A DNA stretch of 64,000 nucleotides from Amaranthus tricolor (lineage: Eukaryota > Streptophyta > Magnoliopsida > Caryophyllales > Amaranthaceae): assembly GCF_026212465.1 (NCBI RefSeq), contig NC_080056.1:8942017-9006016 (forward strand), given 5' to 3'. Shown one piece after another: positions 45,420 to 57,538 of the stretch. Numbering within the stretch: the first letter of the stretch is position 1; each line of letters begins with the position of its first letter. The notes below the pieces were generated by a model, which worked only from the letters and a program-made list of their open reading frames with translations, was not told where the DNA came from and did no database searches. The position numbers and the translations under genes are program-made.

Positions 45420-45865
45420 AATGATTAACTTAACATGTTAAAGTGAGGCTTTTAACGCAACATAGTTGGTGTTTTACCATAACAAATTTGATAATTTAGG
45501 TATTCACGGTTACTGATGGTGTTTAAGCATACTCTTATTGGCATTTTATCTAGTTAAAGTTAACATTTTATCTAATCATAATTGCTGCTTTTAACATGTT
45601 GAGGTTGGGCTTTTAACGAAATATAGTTGGTGTTTAAGCATGTTATAGTTTTTTAAAATAGCTATAGTTGATGTTTTGGTACAATAAAATTGATATTTTA
45701 AATAGCAATCAGTAAATATTTTAACTTTACAAAATTAGTATTTGACCATATTGAAGTTGGACTTTCAACTAATTATAGTTGGTGTTTTCACCTGATTTAT
45801 TTATGAGTATGCTTTTGAACTAGCTATAAGTGTTTTAGCATATTGAAGTTGGTAATTTAACTAGT
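45420..45865. repeat. Degenerate minisatellite
   Basis: Variants of ttttaactaattatagttgg and tggtgttttaacc recur about every 25-35 bp. No gene seen. Confidence 0.5.
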
Positions 45866-45872
45866 TTACTCC

Positions 45873-45875
<3 letters not shown>

Positions 45876-45931
<56 letters not shown>
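45876..45931. repeat. (AT)n microsatellite
   Basis: About 28 uninterrupted TA/AT units lie directly beside the minisatellite at 45420-45865. Confidence 0.95.
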
Positions 45932-45941
<10 letters not shown>

Positions 45942-46439
45942 TTACCATGAGTATAAAAATACAACAGATACACGAGAAAGCTAATCAAACGATCAAGTAG
46001 CTTTAGAATGGAACGCTTGATTCTTGAATTTGATCAATTCAAATCTCAAAATCAATCAAAAACCAATAACAATGAAATTGCGGTTATGCATGGAGGTATT
46101 GAACATACCTATTTTTTTTTATAAAAAAAAAAAGATAAAACTAGCTAAAATGCCTACTTCTTATCTTATTAACTGAAGGTATCGTAAACACATATTTTGA
46201 TTTGTTAAAACACCATCTATACGACTAGTTAAAATGTTAATATTACATACCATGCACGAATAAAATAAATGAATTATATTCACCTTTTAAACATTGTCAT
46301 CACCGATTTTCGTGACAACAGATAATATATCGTGCATATTTCTTATCACGTAGTAGCCACACTCAAGACCATCTTTTTGATGTGCACACTACATCAAAAA
46401 GAAATAAAAAAAATATTCATGTCAAGATCCGTTTGAAAC

Positions 46440-46860
46440 ACAAAAGCCCTTAAAAAGACTACTTGACATGTAATTTCAGTTATGCCTGTTTTTCAAGTCT
46501 ATCTATTTCAAAACCGTAATTACTAATTAGTGCTAATTACGTGTCAAGTTTCATGTCAAACAAATCAAGTTTGACCTAATTTTTACAAGTTAGAGGGTAC
46601 AAAAGCCCTTAAAAAGACTACTTGACACGTAAATTCGCACATATGCATACTTTTTTAAGCTTAACTATTTCAAAGCTATAATATTACTAATTAGTGTTGC
46701 ATGTCATATTTCATGTCAAACGAATTAAGTTTGACCTAATTTTTGCAAGTTAATGGCTTATAAAACCTTATTAAGGCTACTTAACATTTAAATTCCTAGA
46801 TATGTTTATTTTTATTACTAATTAAAGCCTAACTAATTGGTGTTGGATGTATTTTTATTG
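46440..46860. repeat. Tandem repeat, unit about 159 bp, two full copies and a diverged third
   Basis: Units start at 46441 and 46600 with caaaagcccttaaaaagact; a diverged third begins near 46758 (aaaaccttattaaggctact). Each holds acttgacatgtaa, tttcatgtcaaac and aagtttgacctaattttt. Confidence 0.7.
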
Positions 46861-47670
46861 ATTTCTATTTCGAAAATGTGTCTCTCAAAGTTGATCCCAT
46901 ACTTCTATGCAATTTCTTCATCGGACAACACCTCATGAAGAAAATATAGGCATGTTAATGCATGTAATAATATTAAAGGTAAGTATATATATAACACTAA
47001 CGTGAAATCGATCAACTTTATCAAAATACCTTTTCTACAAGGATTAGAGAAGTGTGCAGCGAGGTAGGTGTTGATTGAAAGAATCAAACTCATATATATT
47101 GTTAGTCAAAGGACATATGACTAGGAGCATGCAATACATACTATAAACTCAAATTTAAAGTCAATAAGAGAAAATGAGAACTTGGATATAAATCACAAAA
47201 GAAAACTGAATGTTTGAAATAAAACATACGTTTGAAAATATGGAGCTGAAATGAACTTGTGTCCAACTCCAATTAATATTTTCAAACTGCACTCAATGTA
47301 GTTCTTCACCTCAGTCGACTTTTCCACGCATTTACCAACACTAATCATTTTCGGACATAACCATCCAACTTTTCTAATAGACTCGTTACTATTGAACTCC
47401 TCGTAAGTTGCACTAAACTCACAAATAACAAATTATGTTAGGAAATAAATCTATTAAAACAATTAACAAACATCGACGAAAGTGTAAGTACATATCACCT
47501 CATGAAGACGTGGTTCGAGAATATATTCAACATCTCTCTTAACAAAAATTCACGAACAACTTCTTTGTAGACATACACTATTGTATGACTGTATGTCTGT
47601 ATCCTCATCGTAGTTGAATTCAATCATAACTAACTGAAGTTGGATTAGACTATCTTTAGGCATGTTAGTC

Positions 47671-47995
47671 TATCAAATCATAACATATACTAAAAAGAAT
47701 GTAAAAAGCCAAATGTCTTCATTCTAAGACGCTTGCCATTTGGATTGTTCTAATTAGATTTCAATTTTTGATATTGGCTTACGTGGCAAATAAAGTTGAT
47801 TAAAATGTCATTTTTAACCTCTTAATAATTAATAAAACTGAATAACTTACCATTTATGAAATCATATCATAACATATATATTCTAAAAAGAATGTAAAAT
47901 GCCAAATGTTTTCATTTTAAGACATTTGACATTTGGATTTTTTGATTGGATATCAATTTTTTATATTGACTTATATGACAAATAGAATAAATTTG
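47671..47995. repeat. Direct duplication of about 190 bp
   Basis: Copies beginning near 47671 and 47866 share atcataacatat, ctaaaaagaatgtaaa and gccaaatgt-tttcatt-taagac. Each includes a short palindrome around ccaaatg ... catttgg. They lie 300-600 bp left of the Helitron-like end at 48308-48337 and inside an intron of the Ulp1-like pseudogene. Confidence 0.55.
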
Positions 47996-48307
47996 AACGC
48001 ATGATTAAAATTCCTCTAAGTGTCGCAAAGAAAGACCATTTGAACAAAATAAAGAACACTTATCAACTTTGGTCAAATATGATTAATGGTGAGATTATAA
48101 GCTTTAAATTAGTTTTGTAACATTTAAGTTTAGCACTGCCGTTTAAGTAATTTTGAGTTTTATGAAGAATTACATTACGCAAATAAACAATGTTATATCA
48201 CCATATTTTAAGAGTTATTACTTTATCTTTAGTATATAATATTTTTATTATTATTATTATATATCTTTGAAAATTATATTTTTATAAAGTATATTTTAAT
48301 ACTAAGA

Positions 48308-48337
48308 ACTACATGCGTTGCATGAGGTTTATACTAG
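48308..48337 (+). mobile_element. Helitron-like 3' terminus, diverged
   Basis: The hairpin catgcgttgcatg is followed by aggtttatactag. It resembles the ends at 9617 and 40798. The next base is A rather than the usual T. Confidence 0.4.
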
Positions 48338-49456
48338 AATGTAGCTATTTGCAATCATTGCTAAGAGATTGTCCCTCACAAGTGAATCGTTTCTCTTTTG
48401 ATAAAATACTTATAGAGCTGACACTTTTGAGAAAACGACCTCTCTCTTAGAGTCCTTTGGACCCTCTTTTGTTTTACGCAAAATCTAATTCAAAATTTAA
48501 ACAATTTAATTAATTTAAAAATTAAAACAATTAAACCAATGAACATTGTTGCCTAAATGGTGACCGATTTTTGCAGGTTAATCGCTACAAAAAGTCAATA
48601 TTTTTAAAAAGTAAAAGTTAAAATAAAAAAAAAACATTTCTCTTTCATATTTTATATTTTTTGATTTTTTTTATAATTTTATTTTGTATATACTTTTTTT
48701 TTAATGTAAATTGACTTTTTGTATAGGTAAGAGATTATCTTAGTGCAATTTTAGCAAGTACCCTTAATAGTTGGAATTATTTATGTTTAATCAAAAGTTG
48801 AGATTATTCTATAAGAAAATCAGTAAAAGATTGTATTATTTTAGGTAATTTTTTTTAACCAATTAAAAATAATATAAATATAAAAGATTCAAATGATTAT
48901 TACCTTATCTAAAAAATGAACCCAAGCATATGGTCGGGTTACAAAAGTACCTTGGGCGTCCGATAACTTCTCAAGGTTCATTTTGGCGTTGGAACCGAGA
49001 GTGAGTAATCTTCATACCCCTTAAAAATTGCGTCCACAACCATACTTAACTGACCAACTGAAATAGGCAACAAATGCAATGCTTGGCCCCCTCTAGGTGG
49101 TTGTGTCTGATCATATGCAACCTCAGTTAAGTCACCATCATTGGTCAAACCTAACTGAGGCAGTAAAGGAGTACAAGGACTTTGAAAACTATTTACCTTT
49201 AAATTGGAAATCAGTGTTGGTTTAGGAATTTGAAAATAGGATTTATAAGATCGGGTCTCGACCATTGCTCTACTCTTTCAACCGGACTCTTTGGACATGC
49301 TTGTTGACTTAATTTATCACGAAGATTAACACCAACAAAGTCAACAACAAGTAACCCCATTTTCTCCAAAATAGCATTGAATTTGGCATTTATTATATCC
49401 ATCGGTTTCTTTTTAATTTTATTTTTGAAGGCCTTCAAATCTTTTGGTGTTACCAT

Positions 49457-50279
49457 ATTTGAAGTTGATTACGAGACCACATACTCTTTACCTAAGGTTT
49501 TTTTCACCCTAAAACGCACTCCTTTTTGCCAACTACACGCCCTTTATGGTTTTTTTCCTAAAACCATATATGTAAGGCATCGACATAGCTTATTATAAAT
49601 GGGGGTGAAAATCATGCAATAAATATGACATAAACAAGATGAATCAACACGTCAACATTTGTTTCTCATATCTCACTCCCCCAAATCGTAAATTAAATAT
49701 CTTGTTTGATCCAGGATTTATATACAATACAAGTAATTCAAATTCATTTTAACTTAAATATTAAAAACCTAATTCTAATTTTCATATGATAACAAGTAAC
49801 AACATACAAATCAAGCCTACGAAACTACACATAGCCTAATAATACTAATAACCAACAACGTATAAACACTTCTAACTACAATAATAAAAATGTACAGAAA
49901 AACAAAGTATAAAAATGGTAAAAAAAATATTAACGATCAGAAATTAATTTTCGTCATTTATTTTTAGTTTAGGTAAAGATAATCGCCTTCATTATAAGAA
50001 TTGTAAGAATTCATCGAGAAACATTTAACCCCTAGACTAATCTAATATATTTAGAATTTTCTGTAAGTGGTGATAATCAAAAAATAAAGGTTCAAAAAAC
50101 CCTCTAATCACTCAACTAATTCTTGATTATCTCAAAAATAGTTATTAATTTAGCATTATTCAACTAAAAGCTTAAATTGAAGTTGAGATTTTTTTAAATC
50201 AATTTGCCGTAAAAATGAAAAAAACACCTGTATTACAAGTTTAAATCCATAGAAAGTCAAAACTCATGCAGTGATGCTT
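49457..50279. other. Intergenic stretch before the PRHA-like gene
   Basis: AT-rich, with no gene or clear repeat recognised. The 5' part may be the promoter of the divergent Ulp1-like pseudogene. Confidence 0.4.
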
Positions 50280-50455
50280 TGCGGTTGAGTGGAAGGGGAA
50301 GAGAACTCCTTGAAGAAGAACAGACGGTTCAGACATTTAAAATTTAGAGCCCATTCCCTTTTTTATTGCAGAAATTTAAAGCCCTTATTATTTATCAGTT
50401 TAAATGGAAGAATTTGGTGATTAGATGGCACCCATATTGGCACTCTTGTTTTCAG
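50280..50455 (+). promoter_or_regulatory. Probable 5' leader exon of the PRHA-like gene
   Basis: A site II-like agccca at 50350-50355 and a CT/AAG-rich leader precede a good donor at 50456 (ttttcag, then gtattc). It contains a short upstream ORF (ATGGAAGAATTTGGTGATTAG at about 50405) and a second ATG at about 50424, both before the intron. The transcription start cannot be read from sequence. Confidence 0.4.
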
Positions 50456-51025
50456 GTATTCAATTTTCTTTTTAACTTTATTATGAGATTTATTATTTTA
50501 TGAGAATTACCAATATGAAATCATATAGGAGTATTCCATTTGATTTTTCTTTTGATATTGGCATTAAATTTTTGAACTTGGGATCAATCTATCGATTTCT
50601 TGTTGAAAATGTAGACCCTTGAATATATGATCTTGATAATGCTCAATTGGGTAGCAATTTAAATCAATTTTCACTGTTTCTTCTTTAATGAAATTAAAAA
50701 TTCATGTCATTCTAGTTATAATCTTTAAATTTTAGATTTGTATGAAATTAGATTCATCTGGGTTATAAAAAACATGGGTACTTTGTTAGTCTTCATGTTC
50801 TTGTAGTTATTTGAAGGCTTATAATGTTTGGTAATGAAATCTAATATAGGGTTCTTTACTTCTTTCTGGGGTTACAAGAAAGATGGGTTCTCTTCCTTTC
50901 TTAGTGTTGTTTCTTAATCCAATTGTATAATTGTAATAGGGTATATGGAATTAACACTGATTACAGTTTTTCTTGCAAGATTTGTATTGTTTTCTTTATC
51001 TTTGCTTAACAAGTTTCACAAATTC

Positions 51026-51153
51026 GTGTATGAGATGGTCTCACCGTGAAATATGCCTCATACTTGGGTTAAATAGCCCAATAATAAAAGCTTTTTAGCT
51101 TATGGGCTTCTTGTTTTGAGGTCGTCTCACCGTGAGAAGGTCTCATACAAGAG
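51026..51153. mobile_element. Small inverted-repeat element in intron 1 of the PRHA-like gene
   Basis: The ends gtatgagatggtctcaccgtg and cgtgagaaggtctcatac are inverted copies. About 128 bp, no coding capacity. Confidence 0.4.
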
Positions 51154-51260
51154 TGATTAAGTGATTGTTTTTTGTTCTTTTCAATGTGAAGTATATAATG
51201 GAAGCCAATTTTTTAATAAGATTTGATTGTGTTTGATTCTTCATCTTAGTACTGTTGATT

Positions 51261-54200
51261 ATGCAGTTTGATAGCAAATCATATAATAAGCGCATTGTTG
51301 GGGGAGGAGAATCGTGCATTCTCGAGTTTCAACTGTATGTGAATTCTATTAGGAGTAAATTTAAGTTGATGAAAACGTTGGCGCAGATGAGAAATAGTGC
51401 ACTTAAGAAGCTCAATAAGAGAAGGAAATTGAAATTTTCTTCAGCGGTTTTGAGCTCCGGTTCAAAGTCTCTGAAGACATTTGATAAGAAAAGAAAGGCT
51501 GAAACCACTAGAAGAAATTTGTTTTGCCGGGTTATTGACACTTTAGAAAAGCATGATCACGAGGGGTGTCAAGGCGATCAATCTCTATGTTCGAGTTCTA
51601 AAGGTAAGATTGATGGTGGGAAACTACTAACTGTAAGTTTAAAGAGGAGGAGAAAACCGAAGAAAAATAAAGTTAAAGTGGTTCCAGATGAAGCAGCGCA
51701 ATTGCAAAGGAGAGCACGGTATCTTTTGGTTAAAATGAAGCTCGAACAAAACCTTATTGATGCTTATTCCGGCGAAGGTTGGAAAGGTCAGAGGTATCTG
51801 AAGCATCTAACATTTCTTTGCTGAACCTTTGACTCTGTTGTTGAACGGACAAATCCATCTTGAATATGTTATGGGTATATCAAAGATGTCTATATACATA
51901 TTTTTATTGCTTTATGTATAATTCTAGTGACTAGAGGTGTTTAAAATAGACCAAATGACCCGATATTTACCCAATCTTGGAATCTAACCTGACTTCAAAA
52001 TGAACACCTAGTAGTAATTAACTCAATTATCTGTATGTTGTAGACTTGGAGTGTGCTTTGTGTTCATGCCCTTGCCCTATCGAATAACATCACGCAGCTT
52101 ATTTGTGTCACCTAAGCAAATACCTTTCTTTTTGTATATCTTTGTGCTCTTCTTCTAGTACATAGAATAAATGTCATTTTTAAGTGTGCTTATGTTATCT
52201 ATGTATCTATGTGAGTTACAGCTAAGGATCTACACATCAGGTGCTTGTAGGGCAGATCCAACATAAAATCTAATAATATCAATGTATTAAGTATTGTTTT
52301 TAAAACATGTTTGTCTAGGAGCTTCATAGGTTAAATTTCTAGTAACATAGATTTTTCTTATGATACTTGAGACTTTTTATGGAATGAAAATGTTCTTAGC
52401 TATTTAGAGGCCGTGATTCATGCACCCTTATGCAGATTTGTCATTTTTGTGTGAATATCTTTTCTAAGTCGGAGATTTTGAGTGCTCGACGTATTCCCTT
52501 CCTACAGCAGTACAGCTCGAAAGAGAAATTGCTGTCAACACGTCTTCTTTTTTCTTTCTCGTGTTAAACTCATTGCCTAATGACTTATTACTTCAATTTG
52601 TACACAGTCGGGAAAAGATTAAGCCTGAAAAGGAACTACAAAGGGCCAAGAATCAGATACATAAATGCAAACTTGGAATTCGAGACACACTTCACCAGTT
52701 GGATTTACTTGGGTCTGTCGGGCAGATCGACGAGGCTTTGATTGCCCCAGATGGGTCTGTTCATCATGAACATGTAAGTAATACTTAGTATCCCCTTTTT
52801 TTTGCCTTCTGTTTGAGTTTTGACGTTATTTTGAGATTAGTAGACCTATATTTCGGAACCTGAACTATTTCAGTGAAAGAATCTTTATGGAAATCTTCTA
52901 CATGAATGGTTCTCTTTTGAATCAGCTTCTTTGTTCCCTTCAATGTCACATGATTCGCTAATCTTCTCGCGAATCGCAAAAAGTGAATTATGGTCGGTTT
53001 CAGACCCTTTTTGGGTCATTTTGAGCGAATTACGATTTCAAAATGCGAATTAACTAGCGAATTATGTAACACTGGTCAATTTAGTAAAGTTCCTGCACCG
53101 CCTTGATCCATTGAGTCATTAACGTGGAAAAATGAAACCTGCAGACGAGCTTAGTTTTTGTTTTTGTGATAAGTGTGTTTAGTATATTTTACTTATAAGC
53201 TGGTTATATAGATATGGTTTGTGATCTAAGCTTAGGTTAAGTCTTTTCTTTAATGCTTGTAGATAATCTGCAAAAAGTGCAGATCTCAGGAAGTTTCAGA
53301 GGACAATGATATCATATTATGTGATGGCTCATGCAATTGTGCCTTCCATCAAAAATGTATTGATCCTCCTTTGGCGACGAAAGATAGTAAGATCTGTCTT
53401 GTTTACTTGATTCTTTACTAAGTAACTATTTTATGTCTATGTTACTTGGACTCGGGTATCGATGTCGGATATTGGTGCATTTTGCAAGGGACGGATACGT
53501 CTAAATATTAAATTTTACGCCTAAAATGAAGTGTATAAGTGCCATACCAATGTCTGAGCATCAAGGATCAGACATGAAGTGTATACGTGAAGCAAAATGA
53601 AGAGTCCGTGTAACATAGTTTTACGTCATAGAACTTATCACTTTTCTGTATTTTTGAAGTTCCTCCCGAAGAAGAAGGTTGGTTGTGCAAGTACTGTGAT
53701 TGTAAGGTGGAGATTTTAGACGCAATGAATGCACATCTTGGAACGCTATTTTCTGCAGATACCCCATGGCAGGTTATTAATTTTTTAAAGGATTTTTATT
53801 GGTTTTTTGTTCCGTGTTAGCAAGTCCAAGACGTAATGGCGAATGGGGATTTTTGTAGGATATTTTTAAAGAAGCTCTTTTATCTAATGTCGGAACCGAA
53901 GATTCTAATCTTGAAGAAAAGTGGCCTGATGATGAGTCCGACGATAATGATTATGACCCTGACAGAGATGAATACGATAGCAGTAACAGATGTAGCATGG
54001 AGGACGTTTATTCTAATCCGGAAACTAGTACGAGCAGCTCATGTTGTTCATTGGAAAGCGAGGTTCTTTCGGAATCTGGATTTTCCGCAGGTGGAGGTGT
54101 TGTGTCAAGTAAAATTGCTTCCTTGCATCAGACGTGTGTCGTAGAATTTAACAATAATGAAATCGCTACCGGTCCCAGAAAGCGATGTGCTGTTGATTAC

Positions 54201-56805
54201 AAAAAGCTCTATGATGTAAGTCGTTCTAACTTCTAACATCAATTGTTAGAGAACTTTGACGTTATCCATTGTGGATACTTTATTTTATTGTTTGCAATCA
54301 CAAGAACATACGAGTTTTTGAGATGTACATATATGCTGATCCAGCTGACAATTTTTCTCCCGCTTGCAGGAAATGTTTGGGAAAGAAAAAGAGAATTCTG
54401 ATGGTTTTTTTAGTGAAGATGAAGATTGGAACCCATCTAAAAGACGACGAAGAGAAAAAGAGAATGATGTTGCTAATACCCTTATGTCTTTGCGTGAAAC
54501 TGAAGTTAAAAAGCCAGATCCACAAACATCGGACGTGGGTGACAATCATCTTCCATGCCCGAAATCTAGAAAGCCTCTCTCGAGAATTCCTTGTGAAGCA
54601 TTGCAGGTATTTATTCCTTTCTCAACCTATAAAAAATCTTGCGTAAAAGGATAACATGGAGTCATCTGTAAACGTGCATGCTGAATGTTGTTTGATGTTT
54701 CAGAAACTTCGTCAGTCATTTGCGGAGAACGAGCTTCCATCTAGAGATGTTAAAAGACGAATCTCGGAGCTAGTTGGTCTCGAGTATAAAAAGGTAAGAC
54801 CCCAAGTATTACACACACCAAGTAAATCCAAAAACTTTGACATTACATACCAAAATCTAAAAATCATGTTTCGCATGTATCATTTGATGCCTATTTGAAA
54901 ATTGTATTGCTTCGAGTTAGCAAACCAAAATTGACTCCAACCAGTTGTTTGAAAGATGGAGTGCTTTTTTCTCGAGATGCAGATACTCATGGAATTAAAT
55001 TCCCAGTTGATTATAGCCTTTGGCAATTCATGACAACTTTGTGTTTGCCTTTTCTTGTTTGGGGTATGGCAGGTTAATAAGTGGTTCAAAAATGCGCGCT
55101 ACATGGCTTTGAAGAATAAGAAGGTGAGAAGTATTCTGCCTTCTACTGTATGTATATTTTTTTGAAGAATAATGTGCGAATTACAACCTCAAAGTTTTGG
55201 AATTTTGCCAATTACAGCCTTAATGTTTATTTTTTGCGAATTACAGTCACAAAAGTATTAAAGTCTATAGGCCAAATCACAGAATTGCGACCACTTAACA
55301 TGAATTTCCGACCACCAAAATGGTCGGAATCCTGTGATTTGGCTTGAAAGTTGTAGACTTTGATACTTTGGAAGCTGAAATTCGCAAAAAATAAACATTG
55401 AAGCTGTAATTCGCAAAAGTGCTTAACTTTAAGGCTGTAATTCACAAATTGTTCTTTTTTGAAAAAAAAATGTTTTCCTTTTCTTAGATGAGGATGAGGT
55501 GGTCTTGATCGTACTTTTATGTAATTGCTTCCTTGATGTTATCTCTTGTTACGATTCTTGAGTTGAAGGTATTGGTCTGCCTTCTTTCGCATCCTCCCCA
55601 AACCTTGCCTTTGGCGGGACTCATCGGGATGATGATGATGATGATGATGTGTCTCTTGTTAGAAGTGGAAGTGATAATTGGATACTATGTTATGAGGAGT
55701 ATGTCACACATGTTCTCATATATGTGGCTCACTCATTCATATACATCGTTCAATTTGGTCGACTTATAATTCCAGTCTACTATTCTTAGTACACTGATTC
55801 ACGAAAAACAATTTTGTATGTTTGACAGAGAGAAAGAGTTTCGGACAATTCTATCATCGGTTTTGCAGTAAAGAAATCAGCTGAGGTCACTTTAACCAAG
55901 TGTTCTTCCACGCCCATTTCAAACCACAAAAAAAATCGCAGGGTTAGCTGGAAAGATAATTTGATAACCTTCATCAACATTCCAAAGAAGCAGCAGACGA
56001 AGGACACGTTACACGCTAGCACTAAGGTATGAGCTTGAAATATCAAATGCAAAGATTAATTTTATCAATGTTCCCTTGTCGCAAGTTTGAAGTCGTCAAG
56101 AAACAAAAAGAAAACCGAACAGAAAAATTGAAGTACACAATCCATGTTATGGACCATCTAGTCTTGTCGTTATACTGTGTTTATGAGTTGCGGATCAAAA
56201 ACGAGTAATGTCAATTCAAGTAAAATAACCCACTGGGTGTTGATCTCTGGTTACGTATGTGGAAGGCAATACACTAATTAACTTATATAATTACATTTTA
56301 CCTGTAATATTTGATTTTATTTTGAATTTAAGCGATGTCAACTAACCTCAGTGACATCACGCTAGATCTGCCACTGTGTTTATCTTATGTGAAGACATCG
56401 GCAAGCTGCTTACTGATGATTCTCAGCTTGGTTGATGTCTGTTGTCGTCCTTTTATGTGGCATTTTTAGTTTTGATTATTTGCGTTTAGTAATGCTTTTC
56501 GATTCCATTCGGTACACCAGGCAAATGTGGAGCTAAGCGATGATACGTGCTTGAAGAAACACTTGTTATACTTGAAAGCTAGAAGTAGGCAGAGAAAAAG
56601 AGTAAAACATGACACCGAGCAACCTCAAGAATCAAACGTGGAAAAGCAAATGGAAGATTTATGTCGGATTCAAGAAAAGCTTTGGAAATTAAAACAAGTT
56701 TTATCGACTATTCCTGAAATCGCGACCAAGGAATCAGAAGAGGTAAGCTTGAATGGACAAATAGTGGTCTATGTTCCCTTTGCAAGGCTCAAGGAGAAAG
56801 AATGA
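51261..56805 (+). CDS. PRHA: PHD-finger homeodomain protein (PRHA-like), ten coding exons
   Basis: Exons: 51261-51793, 52608-52773, 53263-53386, 53660-53772, 53859-54215, 54370-54606, 54704-54793, 55073-55123, 55829-56026, 56521-56805. All introns are GT-AG and the sum is 2154 nt, 717 residues in one frame. Order: basic N-terminus ([10 protein letters not shown]); the conserved block [20 protein letters not shown] leading to a C4HC3 PHD finger (IICKKC ... [17 protein letters not shown] ... GWLCKYCDC); an acidic Asp/Glu/Ser stretch; a homeodomain from [18 protein letters not shown] to [17 protein letters not shown]; and a C-terminal coiled segment ([18 protein letters not shown]). This is the PRHA / HAT3.1 / maize HOX1 family of nuclear regulators; PRHA is linked to pathogen and auxin responses in Arabidopsis. 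The start at 51261 is the first in-frame ATG of the exon, but it overlaps a possible acceptor (tatgcag). Confidence 0.92.
51934..52010. mobile_element. Possible tiny hAT-like MITE in intron 2 of the PRHA-like gene
   Basis: The ends tagaggtgtttaaaat and, inverted, taggtgttcattttg fit a degenerate hAT terminus. Flanking bases match only in part (ctagtgac against gtagtaat). Confidence 0.3.
55164..55456. mobile_element. Foldback MITE in intron 9 of the PRHA-like gene
   Basis: Arms of about 140 bp with gcgaattacag, attaaagtctataggccaaat and, inverted, gctgtaattcgc, atttggcttgaaagttgtag fold onto each other around a loop near 55310. A related fragment is at 27533-27700. The intron's splice sites are unaffected. 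Confidence 0.6.
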
Positions 56806-57046
56806 TATCGATTTCTTACCGATATGTACCCGATCATTGATCATACTGCCAAAATTGAGTTATTTTGTTCATGAAAAGAATATGGCAATATAATTATCTA
56901 GTTAGATCAACTGTTGTAGAATGTGATTGCTTTATGATGGTTTCATGTGAGAGAGCAATCATATTCTTACATTCTTTTGCAATGAATCATATTCTCATAC
57001 TTCTATTGGTTATACTATGTTTGGATCTAAGGAAATAGAGAGAAAT

Positions 57047-57538
57047 GATCATTTTCTTCATTAGGATGCCAAACGCGGAGGGGAAATGATCATTTTCTTC
57101 TTTAGGATGCCAAACGCGGAGGGAAAATGATCATTTTCTTCTTTAGGATGCCAAACGCGGAGGGGAAATGATCATTTTCTTCTTTAGGATGCCAAACGCG
57201 GAGGGAAAATGATCATTTTCTTCTTTAGGATGCCAAACGCGGAGGGGAAATGATCATTTTCTTCTTTAGGATGCCAAACGCGGAGGGAAAATGATCATTT
57301 TCTTCTTTAGGATGCCAAACGCGGAGGGGAAATGATCATTTTCTTCTTTAGGATGCCAAACGCGGAGGGAAAATGATCATTTTCTTCTTTAGGATGCCAA
57401 ACGCGGAGGGGAAATGATCATTTTCTTCTTTAGGATGCCAAACGCGGAGGGAAAATGATCATTTTCTTCTTTAGGATGCCAAACGCGGAGGGGAAATGAT
57501 CATTTTCTTCTTCAGGATGCCAAACGCGGAGGGGAAGA
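57047..57538. repeat. 41-bp satellite array, 12 copies in strict two-variant alternation
   Basis: Units start at gatcattttcttc every 41 bases (57047, 57088, 57129 and so on). Units ending gaggggaa and gagggaaa alternate without exception for the first eleven; the last unit ends gaggggaag. So the effective unit is an 82-bp dimer. The A variant contains the 16-bp palindrome GAAAATGATCATTTTC. It lies about 240 bp downstream of the PRHA-like stop codon. Confidence 0.95.

Larger units (their letters stand above)
46902..49456 (-). pseudogene. Ulp1-like (C48 peptidase) transposon-type gene, decayed
   Basis: Pieces on the minus strand: 49456-48904 (start MVTPKDLKAFKNKIKKK, frame changes near 49265 and 48985), 47417-47230, 47088-47030, and an end at 46902; the internal edges fit GT-AG splice sites. 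The part from HLLPISVGQLSMVVDAIF to LSDAQGTFVTRPYAWV resembles the domain that precedes the C48 peptidase in plant transposon-associated proteins. KVGWLCPKMIS ... FISAPYFQT resembles the start of the peptidase domain. The exon that should carry the catalytic His-Trp and Asp is absent. Assignment is by remembered pattern and should be treated as tentative. Confidence 0.45.

Noticed and set aside
57047..57538. CRISPR-like array
   Set aside because: Repeats are contiguous without spacers and the context is a plant nuclear genome.
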